Assembly (NCBI GenBank): GCA_934295165.1
Contig: CAKRAT010000062.1
Coordinates: forward strand, 1 to 11,510
Length of the DNA stretch: 11,510 nucleotides
Direction: 5' to 3'
Source: an uncultured Dorea sp.
Lineage (GTDB): Bacteria; Bacillota; Clostridia; Lachnospirales; Lachnospiraceae
Positions 1-7,180 of this stretch are shown here, piece after piece (the stretch's first letter is position 1; each line of letters begins with the position of its first letter). Position numbers and translations under genes: made by a program. Under the pieces are notes generated by a model. It saw only the letters and a program-made list of their open reading frames with translations. It searched no databases and had not been told where the DNA came from.

Positions 1-459
1 TCCAGACCGAATGTGAAGCAGCCGATACTGACACAGTATTGTGACGGGCGGCAGGTGCAGTGTCCGAACTGGATGACTCAATGGGGCTCCAAATCATTAG
101 GCGATCAGGGCTACTCCCCTATCGAAATCCTACGCTATTATTATGGTGATGACATGTACATCAACACCGCCGAAGCCATCTCCGGCATTCCATCCTCCTG
201 GCCTGGTTACACTCTGAAGATTGGTTCATCTGGCAACAAAGTCCGGCAGATGCAGGAGCAGCTGAATGTGATTGCCGGTGCTTATCCGGCTATTCCGAAG
301 ATCACTGCTGACGGTATTTATGGACCGGCAACTGCTGAATCCGTCCGGGTGTTCCAGAAAGTCTTTGGGCTGCCGCAGACGGGGGAAGTGGATTATACGA
401 CATGGTATAAGATATCTGAGATATATGTAGGGGTATCGCGGATTGCGGAATTGAACTAA
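1..459 (+). CDS. SpoIID/LytB-like protein with C-terminal peptidoglycan-binding domain (5' end missing)
   Basis: The reading frame is open from base 1, so this is the C-terminal 152 residues of a longer protein cut by the window edge. The GTG at 13 is internal and not a convincing start. The first visible part (QYCDGRQVQCPNWMTQWGS, then GYSPIEILRYYYG) resembles the end of SpoIID/LytB domains, where a 'MSQ(W/Y)GA ... GYS..EIL..YY' pattern is typical. From about residue 70 of the fragment a PG_binding_1-type repeat follows, with IGSSGNKVRQMQEQLN, DGIYGPATAESVRVFQ and GLPQTGEVDYTTW. Such proteins bind peptidoglycan and are often linked to cell-wall or spore-cortex remodelling outside the membrane. 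The exact role here is inferred. It is the only plus-strand gene and converges on the flavodoxin. Any N-terminal signal or catalytic part lies outside the window. Confidence 0.85.
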   Translation, partial: SRPNVKQPILTQYCDGRQVQCPNWMTQWGSKSLGDQGYSPIEILRYYYGDDMYINTAEAISGIPSSWPGYTLKIGSSGNKVRQMQEQLNVIAGAYPAIPKITADGIYGPATAESVRVFQKVFGLPQTGEVDYTTWYKISEIYVGVSRIAELN

Positions 460-463
460 CAAC

Positions 464-486
464 CATTTTTCCCACATGGGGAAATG
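464..486 (+). other. Small stem-loop just after the peptidoglycan-binding gene
   Basis: Five bases past the TAA stop, CATTT...CCC and GGG...AAATG can pair around an ACAT loop, with one bulge and one G-T pair. No T-run follows it on the plus strand, so it is not a standard terminator by itself. It may support the stronger hairpin downstream or protect the mRNA end. Confidence 0.35.
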
Positions 487-518
487 CTAACTTTAAGTTC
501 TGCATCACCTAATGCTTT

Positions 519-563
519 AAAAAGGCATGAAAAAATGTCCTTCCATTTTTCGCATGCCTTTTA
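519..563. terminator. Probable bidirectional intrinsic terminator between convergent genes
   Basis: A long hairpin: AAAAGGCATG (520-529) pairs with CATGCCTTTT (553-562). A small internal bulge follows, then AAAAATG (531-537) pairs with CATTTTT (544-550) around a 6-base loop. The A-tract on the left becomes a T-run in minus-strand transcripts and the TTTTAATT on the right serves plus-strand transcripts. It lies between two convergent stop codons, where a shared terminator is expected. Confidence 0.8.
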
Positions 564-586
564 ATTATCTAATCTAAATTTTTCAA

Positions 587-1021
587 TTAGTGTAATCTTT
601 TTACAAAGTCCACTGCATTTTTCATATCCTCTTCGTCTGGATGCCCTTTAGCAATACCACCAACCAGTTTAAATGGACCGAATGTGTCATACCCTTTACA
701 GCCAAATTTTCCAACCACACTGGCATGTTTTTTATTCAAAATCTGTTCTATAGATTTAAAATTTGCACTTCCACCATAAGTACAGATCAGAAATACCTTT
801 TTGTCGTCTGCTAAATTCTTCTCAATAAATTTTAATATCGACTTGTGGAATTTTGAATAATAGATTCCTGATGCGAACCCAATTATATCATAATCATTTA
901 AATCTACATTCATTTGTTTTATAGCATCTATCAAATCTACCCGACATTCTTCTGCTATCCTTTTTACTAATTTTTCCGTATTTCCATGATGCACAGATGT
1001 GTATACAATCGCTTTTCTCAT
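587..1021 (-). CDS. Flavodoxin-domain protein
   Basis: A 144-residue single-domain flavodoxin, which binds FMN and carries electrons in the cytoplasm. The start is set at the ATG at 1021, because AAAGGA lies 5 bases upstream and the flavodoxin fold begins exactly there with a short beta strand, MRKAIVYTS. An in-frame GTG at 1174 would add 51 residues with no flavodoxin similarity. Visible features are the FMN phosphate loop TSVHHGNTEK (residues 8-17), IIGFASGIYYSKFHK (46-60) and the second flavin loop region CTYGG (80-84). The length is usual for the family. It resembles flavodoxins of the 'flavodoxin domain' or HemG-like group, but the partner is unknown. The gene is clearly more AT-rich than the operons to its right and is separated from rseP by 275 bp, so it is probably its own unit. 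It ends at the shared terminator to its left. Confidence 0.85.
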   Translation of the reverse strand: MRKAIVYTSVHHGNTEKLVKRIAEECRVDLIDAIKQMNVDLNDYDIIGFASGIYYSKFHKSILKFIEKNLADDKKVFLICTYGGSANFKSIEQILNKKHASVVGKFGCKGYDTFGPFKLVGGIAKGHPDEEDMKNAVDFVKRLH

Positions 1022-1216
1022 TTTCTTCCTTTCTGCTCCGTCAATCCATTCACCAGATACCTGTTCATAAAAAAGGCAGTGATTTTCACTTGCAGCTTTT
1101 AATTGATACAATAAGTCTTCATCTGTCATTTTCTCAACTATATATTTTACTGCGACATGCGCAGCCAAGCGCACAGAAAATTGGAAAGATCTCCTTTTTG
1201 ATTTCTTTCCGATTTA
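1022..1216 (-). pseudogene. In-frame open stretch upstream of the flavodoxin, possible gene remnant
   Basis: The flavodoxin frame stays open upstream for about 65 codons before a TAA near 1217. The encoded peptide (for example MTDEDLLYQLKAASENHC and EQVSGEWIDGAERKK) looks like genuine coding sequence rather than a random leader. It has no ATG at its front and no well-placed ribosome site: an AAAAAGGAG lies 16 bases before the only GTG (1174). I do not recognise the family. It could be the 3' remnant of a decayed gene whose end was joined to the flavodoxin, an N-terminal extension from a weak GTG start, or simply a long 5' UTR. Confidence 0.3.
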
Positions 1217-1224
1217 AAAACAAA

Positions 1225-1255
1225 ATTATAAAAATAATAGTAATTATTTCACCAA
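1225..1255 (-). promoter_or_regulatory. Weak candidate promoter for the flavodoxin
   Basis: On the minus strand a perfect TATAAT (1225-1230) lies 19 bases downstream of TTGGTG (1250-1255) in AT-rich DNA. The spacing is long and AT-rich sequence makes chance matches likely. If real, the 5' UTR would be about 195 bases and would include the open stretch described separately. Confidence 0.25.
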
Positions 1256-1296
1256 ATCTGCAACGCAAATCTTAAGATCATCAATAATGATTTCTT

Positions 1297-2334
1297 CTAT
1301 CCCCCAAAGAATATCCGGTGCACATCATTAAACATCACAAACACCATAAGCGCCATCAACAGCACGATCCCTGCGAAATGTACATACCCTTCTTTCTCCG
1401 GCGGCACACGTTTGCCTCTAATTGCTTCGATGATCAGAAACACCAGACGTCCCCCATCCAGTGCCGGAAGCGGCAGCAGGTTCATCACGCCAAGGTTTGC
1501 CGACAACAGGATTGCCAGATTCAGCATCTCCACAATGACCACAAACACACCATACGAACGGCTCTGCTGATAAGTTGTGTCCACCGTATTGACGATTCCG
1601 ACCGGTCCGGAAAGTTCGCTCACTCCAATCTGTCTGGTCACTAACATCTTCAGACTGTCCAGTGTCGTGCAGATCCAGAATTTCACTTCATAGCCGCCAT
1701 ATTTGACTGCCGTAAGCGCATTGGCTTTGGTATAGCCGGAACTTCCAATTCCAAGCCGTTTATATCCCAGTTCTTTATCCATCTTCGGTGTCAGTGTGAC
1801 GGTCTTTTCTTTTCCATTTCTCAACACTGTGACAGCCACATCTTCATTCGAATGAAACTGATTGTAAAAGCTGACTTCACGGAAAATGTGAATCTTCTTA
1901 TTTCCCATCTGTACAATCTCGTCACCTTTTTTTAATCCAGCCTCTGCAGCCGGATAACCGGATTCTACCGCACCGATCACAGGCTTATCATAGCCAACCA
2001 TCGCTGTAATGATCACAGCAAATATAAAAGCCAGGATAAAGTTGAACACAGGTCCTGCCGCTATGACAGAAATCCTCGCCCATACGGATTTGTTATTAAA
2101 ATTATTCGGCGAATCATTCGCTTCTTCGTCTTCCCCCATCGCACAGAATCCTCCGATTGGAAGGATACGCACGGCATATTTGGTCCCTTTATATTCTTTT
2201 GAATAAATCGCCGGTCCCATTCCTATAGCAAACTCATCTACATCAATTCCATTTTTCTTCGCCAGTAAAAAATGACCCAGTTCATGGAAAAATATGATGA
2301 AGCTAAATAGTAAGATTGCTAATATAATTCCCAA
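1297..2334 (-). CDS. rseP: RIP metalloprotease RseP (site-2 protease)
   Basis: A 345-residue intramembrane zinc protease that cleaves membrane-bound substrates such as anti-sigma factors or signal peptide remnants, acting in the cytoplasmic membrane. The N-terminal membrane helix holds the catalytic HELGH (residues 17-21). A further segment carries AAGPVFNF (92-99), and a PDZ domain spans about 115-185 (SGYPAAEAGLKKGDEI). LSGPVGI follows at 241-247, and the third zinc ligand lies in NLLPLPALDGGR (285-296), before a final membrane helix. Length and layout match bacterial RseP/RasP. The start is a TTG at 2334: no ATG fits, the protein opens with the usual hydrophobic helix right there, and AGGAGG lies 11 bases upstream inside the last codons of dxr. 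It is the last gene of the operon. No good terminator is visible after it. Confidence 0.95.
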   Translation of the reverse strand: MGIILAILLFSFIIFFHELGHFLLAKKNGIDVDEFAIGMGPAIYSKEYKGTKYAVRILPIGGFCAMGEDEEANDSPNNFNNKSVWARISVIAAGPVFNFILAFIFAVIITAMVGYDKPVIGAVESGYPAAEAGLKKGDEIVQMGNKKIHIFREVSFYNQFHSNEDVAVTVLRNGKEKTVTLTPKMDKELGYKRLGIGSSGYTKANALTAVKYGGYEVKFWICTTLDSLKMLVTRQIGVSELSGPVGIVNTVDTTYQQSRSYGVFVVIVEMLNLAILLSANLGVMNLLPLPALDGGRLVFLIIEAIRGKRVPPEKEGYVHFAGIVLLMALMVFVMFNDVHRIFFGG

Positions 2335-2342
2335 ATTTACAA

Positions 2343-3485
2343 TTACCTCCTGCTGTTGATTCTCTCATAGGTTGCTGCTTCTGTCTCCAGAATCTGTTCC
2401 AGCGTTGGATTTTCAATATTCTTATGCGCTTTCATACAGTCCTCTATGATCTCTGTAATCTCCAGATATTTGATCTCCCTGTTCAGGAACTGGCTGACCG
2501 CAAGTTCATTCGCTGCATTGAATACAGTCGGAAGGCTTCCGCCTTTTCGTCCTGCTTCATATGCAAGCTCCAGTCCGTAGAATGTATCCATATCCGGCTT
2601 TTCAAATTCCAGTTTGCCCAGTGTCCAGAAATCTACTCTGTCCCCCGGAAGGAATCTTCGTTCCGGATAGTACAATGCATACTGGATTGGAAGCTTCATA
2701 TCCGGCGTTCCAAGCTCTGCAATGATTGCACCGTCTACATATTCCACCATAGAATGAATGATGCTCTGCGGCTGTACCACAACCTGTACCTGATCTACAT
2801 CTACGTTAAATAACCACTTGGCTTCGATGACTTCCAGACCTTTATTGACCATTGTTGAAGAATCGATCGTGATCTTACGTCCCATTGACCAGTTTGGATG
2901 CTTCAATGCATCTTCCACCCTGATCTCCATCAATTCTTCTGCTTTTTTTCCACGGAATGGTCCGCCGGATGCTGTCAGAAGAATCTTATGAAGGGCTCCG
3001 TGATCATTTCCCTGTAAAGACTGGAAAATGGCACTGTGCTCGCTGTCTACCGGAAGAATCGATACACCCATCTCTTTTGCCAGCGGCATAATGATATGAC
3101 CCGCCGTTACCAGCGTCTCTTTATTGGCAAGTGCAATGTCTTTTCCTACCTTGATTGCTTCAATCGTCGGACGGATACCGATCATGCCGACAACCGCCGT
3201 TACAAGAATCTCTGTGCCGTTCATGGTTGCAACTTTCAGAAGTCCATCCATGCCTGTAACGATCTTTGTATCCGTATCTGCGACATTCACACGTAATTCC
3301 TCTGCTTTTTCTTCCGACCATACGGCCACGATCTGCGGATGGAATTCCCGGATCTGTTCTTCCAGCATCTTGATATTACTTCCCGCTGCCAGTCCGAGTA
3401 CTTCGATATCTCCATTCTCTCTTACCACTTCCAGTGTCTGCGTTCCAATAGATCCTGTAGAACCTAAAATTGCTATCTTTTTCAT
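2343..3485 (-). CDS. dxr: 1-deoxy-D-xylulose 5-phosphate reductoisomerase
   Basis: A 380-residue cytoplasmic enzyme converting 1-deoxy-D-xylulose 5-phosphate to 2-C-methyl-D-erythritol 4-phosphate with NADPH, the committed step of the MEP isoprenoid pathway. The NADPH-binding loop GSTGSIG is at residues 8-14 and ANKETLVTAG at 120-129. Metal-binding acids are in VDSEH (D147, E149) and in NKGLEVIEA (E218). The substrate loop TASGGPFRG is at 171-179, and the conserved ITIDSSTMVNKG leads into the E218 motif. The length is standard. AGGAGG overlaps the cdsA stop codon 8 bases before the ATG. Its place beside uppS and cdsA links isoprenoid supply to undecaprenyl lipid carrier synthesis. Enzymes with these motifs are the fosmidomycin target family. 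Confidence 0.97.
   Translation of the reverse strand: MKKIAILGSTGSIGTQTLEVVRENGDIEVLGLAAGSNIKMLEEQIREFHPQIVAVWSEEKAEELRVNVADTDTKIVTGMDGLLKVATMNGTEILVTAVVGMIGIRPTIEAIKVGKDIALANKETLVTAGHIIMPLAKEMGVSILPVDSEHSAIFQSLQGNDHGALHKILLTASGGPFRGKKAEELMEIRVEDALKHPNWSMGRKITIDSSTMVNKGLEVIEAKWLFNVDVDQVQVVVQPQSIIHSMVEYVDGAIIAELGTPDMKLPIQYALYYPERRFLPGDRVDFWTLGKLEFEKPDMDTFYGLELAYEAGRKGGSLPTVFNAANELAVSQFLNREIKYLEITEIIEDCMKAHKNIENPTLEQILETEAATYERINSRR
2346..2351 (-). promoter_or_regulatory. Ribosome binding site of rseP inside the dxr 3' end
   Basis: AGGAGG is formed by the last two arginine codons of dxr, directly before its TAA stop. It decides the TTG start of rseP (11-base spacer) and implies translational coupling of the two genes. 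Confidence 0.7.
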
Positions 3486-3494
3486 ACTTACCTC

Positions 3495-4301
3495 CTACAA
3501 TCTGCCTGCAAGGAATGTTGCAAGATAATAAATAATCGGTGCTGTAAAGATAACACTGTCAAATCTGTCAAGAATTCCTCCATGTCCCGGAATCAGTTTT
3601 CCATAATCTTTGATGTCATGATTACGTTTGATAGCAGATGCTGCCAGATCACCAATCTGTGAAATCATACCGCCGACTCCGCAGATGATCGCATACTGTC
3701 CCGGATTCACACCGGTTCCTGTGATCTTATTTGCTGCAAATGCAAAGATTGTCCCGAGAAGCGCTGCTCCCACAATTCCGCCGATTCCACCTTCTACCGA
3801 TTTCTTCGGGCTTAACTTCGGTGCCATCTTATGCTTTCCAAAAAGCATACCCACACAGTACGCACAGGTATCGCATCCCCATGAACTTAAGAAGATAAGC
3901 CATACCGCTACTGCTCCGTCATCCAGCATTCTGGTCTGGTACACATAAGACAGCATCACTGCAACATAAAATACACCAAAGAATACGGTCATTACCTGCT
4001 CTGCCTTAAATGTCGGGAATGAAAATACATACACCGCCATCAGTACAACCAGAAACACAATCGTAAGAAATGTTACATACTGCATCTGTCCGCTATATAA
4101 AATCCCATAATATACAACAGCCCCCAGATAACCGGTAAGACCTAATATCTTGTTCTGTACATCCACAACTTTATAAAGTTCCGACAATCCGATCAGACTG
4201 ATCAGCGTCAGAAAACCGAACAATAATCCACCGCCGGTTCCAACTGTCACAATCAGGATAATAACCAGAACAATTCCACTTAATAATCTTGTCTTAAACA
4301 T
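3495..4301 (-). CDS. cdsA: Phosphatidate cytidylyltransferase (CDP-diglyceride synthase)
   Basis: A 268-residue polytopic membrane enzyme making CDP-diacylglycerol from phosphatidate and CTP, the entry to phosphatidylglycerol and related phospholipids. Hydrophobic segments run almost throughout (for example residues 8-20, 26-40, 75-95, 104-120 and 171-190). The C-terminal family signature is complete: SAIKR at 222-226, then KDYGKLIPGHGGILDRFDS (231-249) with its metal-binding aspartates. Conserved WGCDTCAYCVG (141-151) and LSPKKSVEGG (163-172) precede it. The gene starts inside the end of uppS with an 8-base overlap, and its ribosome site AAGGAGGAAG lies in the uppS coding sequence, so translation is probably coupled. 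Confidence 0.95.
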   Translation of the reverse strand: MFKTRLLSGIVLVIILIVTVGTGGGLLFGFLTLISLIGLSELYKVVDVQNKILGLTGYLGAVVYYGILYSGQMQYVTFLTIVFLVVLMAVYVFSFPTFKAEQVMTVFFGVFYVAVMLSYVYQTRMLDDGAVAVWLIFLSSWGCDTCAYCVGMLFGKHKMAPKLSPKKSVEGGIGGIVGAALLGTIFAFAANKITGTGVNPGQYAIICGVGGMISQIGDLAASAIKRNHDIKDYGKLIPGHGGILDRFDSVIFTAPIIYYLATFLAGRL

Positions 4302-5016
4302 TCTGTTCTTCTTCCTCCTTCACACCGCCATAACGTCTGTCACGGTGATTGTATGTTTCAATTGCCTTTTCCAGCTCTTCTTTGCTGAAATCCGGCCACG
4401 GAACATCTGTAAAATAAAATTCCGTGTAAGCAAGCTGCCATAACAGATAATTGGAAAGTCTTAATTCCCCGCTGGTACGGATCATCAGATCCGGATCCGG
4501 GATTCCCTTTGTATCCAGATACTGTTCAAAAGTCTCTTCTTTAATCTCTGCCGGATCTACTTTTCCATCCACGCAGTCTTTGGCAAGCTTACGGATCGCA
4601 CGGATCATCTCGTCGCGGCTTCCATAATTGATCGCAATCTGGAAATTCAGACCTTTGTTATTCTTCGTTGCCTCTTCCAGTTCCAGAATTCTCTTCTGAA
4701 TATCTTCATCCAGTCTGGTGATATCACCGATCACACGGACTTTCATATCATTCTTCGCTGCCGTCTTCAGACATGTCTTCATATAATTACGCAAAAGCTT
4801 CATCAGTGCATTGACTTCATCGTCCGGGCGGTTCCAGTTCTCTGTTGAAAATGCATAGACAGTCAGGTACTTAATTCCCATTCTCCATGCTTCCTCGCAA
4901 ATACGCTCTACGTTCTTGCTGCCCTGTGCATGACCATAATTACGTGGCATTCCTTTCGCCTTTGCCCAGCGTCCGTTTCCATCCAATATGATTGCAACAT
5001 GCTGCGGTACATTCAT
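4294..5016 (-). CDS. uppS: Undecaprenyl diphosphate synthase (cis-prenyltransferase)
   Basis: A 240-residue cytoplasmic or membrane-associated enzyme that extends farnesyl diphosphate with isopentenyl diphosphate into C55 undecaprenyl diphosphate, the lipid carrier for peptidoglycan and other wall polymers. Visible motifs are HVAIILDGNGRWAK with the catalytic D12, NYGHAQGS (26-33), YAFSTENW (54-61), NYGSRDE (130-136) and the C-terminal DLMIRTSGELRLSNYLLWQ (176-194) with diphosphate- and metal-binding residues. The highly acidic tail EEEE is short and of no clear meaning. AGGAGGAAAAG lies 8 bases upstream of the ATG. A 167 bp gap separates it from frr, the largest gap inside this operon. Confidence 0.97.
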   Translation of the reverse strand: MNVPQHVAIILDGNGRWAKAKGMPRNYGHAQGSKNVERICEEAWRMGIKYLTVYAFSTENWNRPDDEVNALMKLLRNYMKTCLKTAAKNDMKVRVIGDITRLDEDIQKRILELEEATKNNKGLNFQIAINYGSRDEMIRAIRKLAKDCVDGKVDPAEIKEETFEQYLDTKGIPDPDLMIRTSGELRLSNYLLWQLAYTEFYFTDVPWPDFSKEELEKAIETYNHRDRRYGGVKEEEEQNV

Positions 5017-5085
5017 ATGATCTTTTCCTCCTAATAATCAATCGTATTCCTGCATAACCGGAAATCCATATTTTTATTTTCCCAC

Positions 5086-5103
5086 TATACATACTTATGT
5101 ATA
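5086..5103. promoter_or_regulatory. 18 bp palindrome upstream of uppS, possible operator
   Basis: TATACATA and TATGTATA form a perfect 8+8 inverted repeat around a central CT dinucleotide, 70 bases upstream of the uppS start. Operators of dimeric regulators have this form, but I see no convincing -35/-10 pair beside it. The AT-rich composition makes chance more likely than for a GC-rich palindrome. Confidence 0.35.
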
Positions 5104-5107
5104 CAAG

Positions 5108-5158
5108 AACAGAGGGGACAGTTTCCAGAGTCTCTGGATCTTATCCCCCTTCTGCTGT
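5108..5158. repeat. Imperfect inverted repeat, REP-like element in the frr-uppS gap
   Basis: The two halves mirror each other around base 5131. TCCAGA (5124-5129) pairs with TCTGGA (5133-5138) and GGGGA (5114-5118) with TCCCC (5144-5148). Outer ACAG and CTGT flanks also match, with small internal loops between. The order ACAG-(A)GGGGAC-...-TCCCC-...-CTGT resembles the short intergenic GGGGAC-type hairpin repeats known from many Firmicutes. That resemblance is from memory, not from a search. No T-run follows on either strand, so it is not an intrinsic terminator. Confidence 0.5.
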
Positions 5159-5183
5159 ATACTGCTTTTATCTCTTACAGGTC

Positions 5184-5735
5184 TTATACAGTCATAACCT
5201 CTTTTGATTTTGCTTCTACTGCTTTATCTACTTCTTTTACATATTTGTCTGTCAGTTTCTGAAGATCATCTTCCATATCCTTTATTTCATCTTCTGACAC
5301 ATCTGAACCTTTCAGCTTCTTAACTGAATCGATTCCGTCACGGCGGATGTTACGGATTGCAACTTTTGCAGCTTCTCCTTTTTTCTTAACATCCTTTACC
5401 AGTTCTTTTCTGCGGTCCTCTGTAAGTTCCGGGAAAAGAAGACGTACAGTTGTTCCGTCATTCGTCGGATTGATTCCAAGATCAGAAGTCATGATTGCCT
5501 TCTCAATCTCTCTTACCATGCTTTTCTCCCATGGTTGGATCTGGATCATACGTGCTTCCGGTACAGATACGTTCGCTACCTGCTGGATCGGTGTCGGTGT
5601 TCCGTAGTAATCTACCATGATTTTATTTAATACGTTTGGATTCGCACGTCCTGCACGGATTGCAGAAAGTTCACTGTCCAGATTTCCGATCGTTTTCTGC
5701 ATCTTTTCTTCAAATGGTTTCAATCTTTCATTCAT
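5184..5735 (-). CDS. frr: Ribosome recycling factor
   Basis: A 183-residue cytoplasmic factor which, with EF-G, splits post-termination ribosomes so they can start again. The tRNA-like three-helix bundle is visible from its hallmarks: SAIRAGRANP (24-33), YYGTPTPI (43-50) in the beta domain, PELTEDRRKELVK (102-114) and AIRNIRRD (126-133). Long charged C-terminal helices follow. Length is typical (about 185). AAAGGAGAAC lies before the ATG and the gene follows pyrH by 33 bases, the common pyrH-frr pair. Confidence 0.97.
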   Translation of the reverse strand: MNERLKPFEEKMQKTIGNLDSELSAIRAGRANPNVLNKIMVDYYGTPTPIQQVANVSVPEARMIQIQPWEKSMVREIEKAIMTSDLGINPTNDGTTVRLLFPELTEDRRKELVKDVKKKGEAAKVAIRNIRRDGIDSVKKLKGSDVSEDEIKDMEDDLQKLTDKYVKEVDKAVEAKSKEVMTV

Positions 5736-5768
5736 AATATGTTCTCCTTTTATCTGCTTATCTGCATT

Positions 5769-6464
5769 TTATACAGTTACTTTCGTTCCTGTAAATGTTC
5801 CCTTCATCGTCTCAACGATACTGTTCTCTTCGTTCAGGCCGAATACCAGCATCGGCATCTTATTTTCCAGGCACATGATAGAAGCCGTAAGGTCTACTGC
5901 CATCAGCTTCTTATCAATGATCTCCTGAATTGAGATCTCATCATACTTCTTCGCTTCCGGGTTCACCTTCGGATCACTGTCATAGATTCCGTCAATCGCC
6001 TTTGCAAGTAACATCGCATCTGCTTCGATCTCAATTGCCTTCAGGACAGCACCTGTATCTGTCGAGAAATATGGATGTCCTGTTCCACCTGCAAAGAAGA
6101 TAACCTTTCCTTCATTCAGAGCTTTTACTGCTGCATCTTTTGAAAACAGTGTCGTAAACGCACCGCATACGAATGGTGTAAATACTTCTGTCTCCATTCC
6201 TGCATAACGGAAAATATCAGATACATAGATACAGTTCATAACAGTTGCCAGCATTCCAATCTGGTCAGCTTTCACACGGTCTATCGTCTCACTGGTTCTT
6301 CCTCTCCAGAAGTTCCCGCCGCCTGTTACGATTGCAACCTGTACCCCATCATCTACAAGTTCTTTTACCTGCTTAGCCACACCCATACAGGTGGCTTCGT
6401 CAAATCCTGTCTTTTTATCACCTGCGAGAGCTTCCCCGCTGAGTTTTAACAATACTCTTTTCAT
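5769..6464 (-). CDS. pyrH: UMP kinase
   Basis: A 231-residue cytoplasmic hexameric amino-acid-kinase-fold enzyme phosphorylating UMP to UDP with ATP, the gateway to pyrimidine nucleotides. Motifs: KLSGEAL (7-13, phosphate binding), GGGNFWRGR (48-56, UMP site), ADQIGMLAT (66-74), GGTGHPYFSTDTGA (126-139) and DGIYDSDPK (158-166). Length is normal. AAGGAG lies 9 bases before the ATG. It is the first gene of the operon: upstream is the terminator of xpt, not the rpsB-tsf pair that often precedes pyrH in bacteria. Confidence 0.97.
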   Translation of the reverse strand: MKRVLLKLSGEALAGDKKTGFDEATCMGVAKQVKELVDDGVQVAIVTGGGNFWRGRTSETIDRVKADQIGMLATVMNCIYVSDIFRYAGMETEVFTPFVCGAFTTLFSKDAAVKALNEGKVIFFAGGTGHPYFSTDTGAVLKAIEIEADAMLLAKAIDGIYDSDPKVNPEAKKYDEISIQEIIDKKLMAVDLTASIMCLENKMPMLVFGLNEENSIVETMKGTFTGTKVTV

Positions 6465-6518
6465 AAGTTCTTACTCCTTACTATAAGTTCTCTTTATGCA
6501 TTCACATACTTATCATAA

Positions 6519-6527
6519 AGTATAGCA
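6519..6527 (-). promoter_or_regulatory. Candidate extended -10 promoter for the pyrH operon
   Basis: On the minus strand TGCTATACT gives an extended -10 (TGn followed by TATACT, 5 of 6 to consensus), just downstream of the xpt terminator and about 55 bases upstream of the pyrH ATG. No good -35 box is seen at the right distance, where the T-run of the terminator lies. A promoter is needed here because the preceding transcript is terminated. Confidence 0.4.
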
Positions 6528-6532
6528 TAGGA

Positions 6533-6569
6533 ATAAAAAAAAGGGAATATGAAAGGTTCATATTCCCTT
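6533..6569 (-). terminator. Strong intrinsic terminator after xpt
   Basis: A perfect 13 bp stem (6541-6553 with 6557-6569) with a 3-base loop is followed, in minus-strand transcripts, by a run of eight T residues. It begins 25 bases past the xpt stop. It ends the xanthine dehydrogenase/xpt transcription unit and isolates it from pyrH. Confidence 0.93.
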
Positions 6570-6593
6570 AAAAATCCATTGAATTTTTATCTA

Positions 6594-7172
6594 TTAGTCG
6601 CGGAAAACCACTTCTCCCGTCTTTTCATCCATGCTTTCTACGATTGCCAGTGACTCCAGATGAATCCCTTTGGAACGGATAATATCTCCTCCGACCTGGA
6701 ATCCTTTTTCAATCACAACTCCGGCTCCGACAAGCTCGGCTCCTGACTTTGTAACCAACTCTGCAAGTCCTTCCAGGGCTTTTCCATTTGCAAGGAAATC
6801 ATCGATCAGAAGTACCTTGTCGCCTTTTCCGAGGAATTCTTTGGAAACAATAATGTCATACACTCTTCCGTGTGTAAATGATTCTACTTTTGTAGTGTAC
6901 ACATCTCCGGCAATGTTCTTTGTCTGTGTCTTCTTCGCAAATACAACAGGAACATCAAACACTTCTGCTGCAACACATGCGATACCGATACCGGAAGCTT
7001 CTATTGTAAGAATCTTTGTGATCTCCTCATCTGCAAATCTTCTCTTGAACTCTTTTCCAATCTCCTGAAATAACTTTACATCCATCTGATGATTCAGAAA
7101 GCTGTCCACTTTTAAGACATTTCCTTCTTTTATCTTGCCATCCTTGCGGATTCTGTCTTTTAATAACTGCAT
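6594..7172 (-). CDS. xpt: Xanthine phosphoribosyltransferase
   Basis: A 192-residue cytoplasmic type I phosphoribosyltransferase joining xanthine and PRPP to give XMP, the salvage route to GMP. Motifs: VDSFLNHQ (22-29) near the N-terminus, [10 protein letters not shown] (56-65), and the PRPP loop [12 protein letters not shown] (121-132). Layout and length follow Bacillus Xpt (about 194 residues). The start is the ATG at 7172, because GGAGG sits 8 bases before it and MQLLKDRI aligns with the usual N-terminus. An in-frame GTG at 7187 lies upstream of that ribosome site and is rejected. It follows the xanthine dehydrogenase Mo subunit by 99 bases with no terminator between, so it may be read from the operon as well as from its own promoter. 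Xanthine is both its substrate and the product or substrate of the neighbouring dehydrogenase. Confidence 0.95.
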   Translation of the reverse strand: MQLLKDRIRKDGKIKEGNVLKVDSFLNHQMDVKLFQEIGKEFKRRFADEEITKILTIEASGIGIACVAAEVFDVPVVFAKKTQTKNIAGDVYTTKVESFTHGRVYDIIVSKEFLGKGDKVLLIDDFLANGKALEGLAELVTKSGAELVGAGVVIEKGFQVGGDIIRSKGIHLESLAIVESMDEKTGEVVFRD

Positions 7173-7180
7173 CTTAGCGG

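Noticed and set aside
1262..1296. Terminator directly after rseP
   Set aside because: Only a 5 bp ATCAT/ATGAT stem can form and no T-run follows.
5108..5158. The frr-uppS inverted repeat as an intrinsic terminator
   Set aside because: No T-run follows the stem on either strand and the stem is interrupted.
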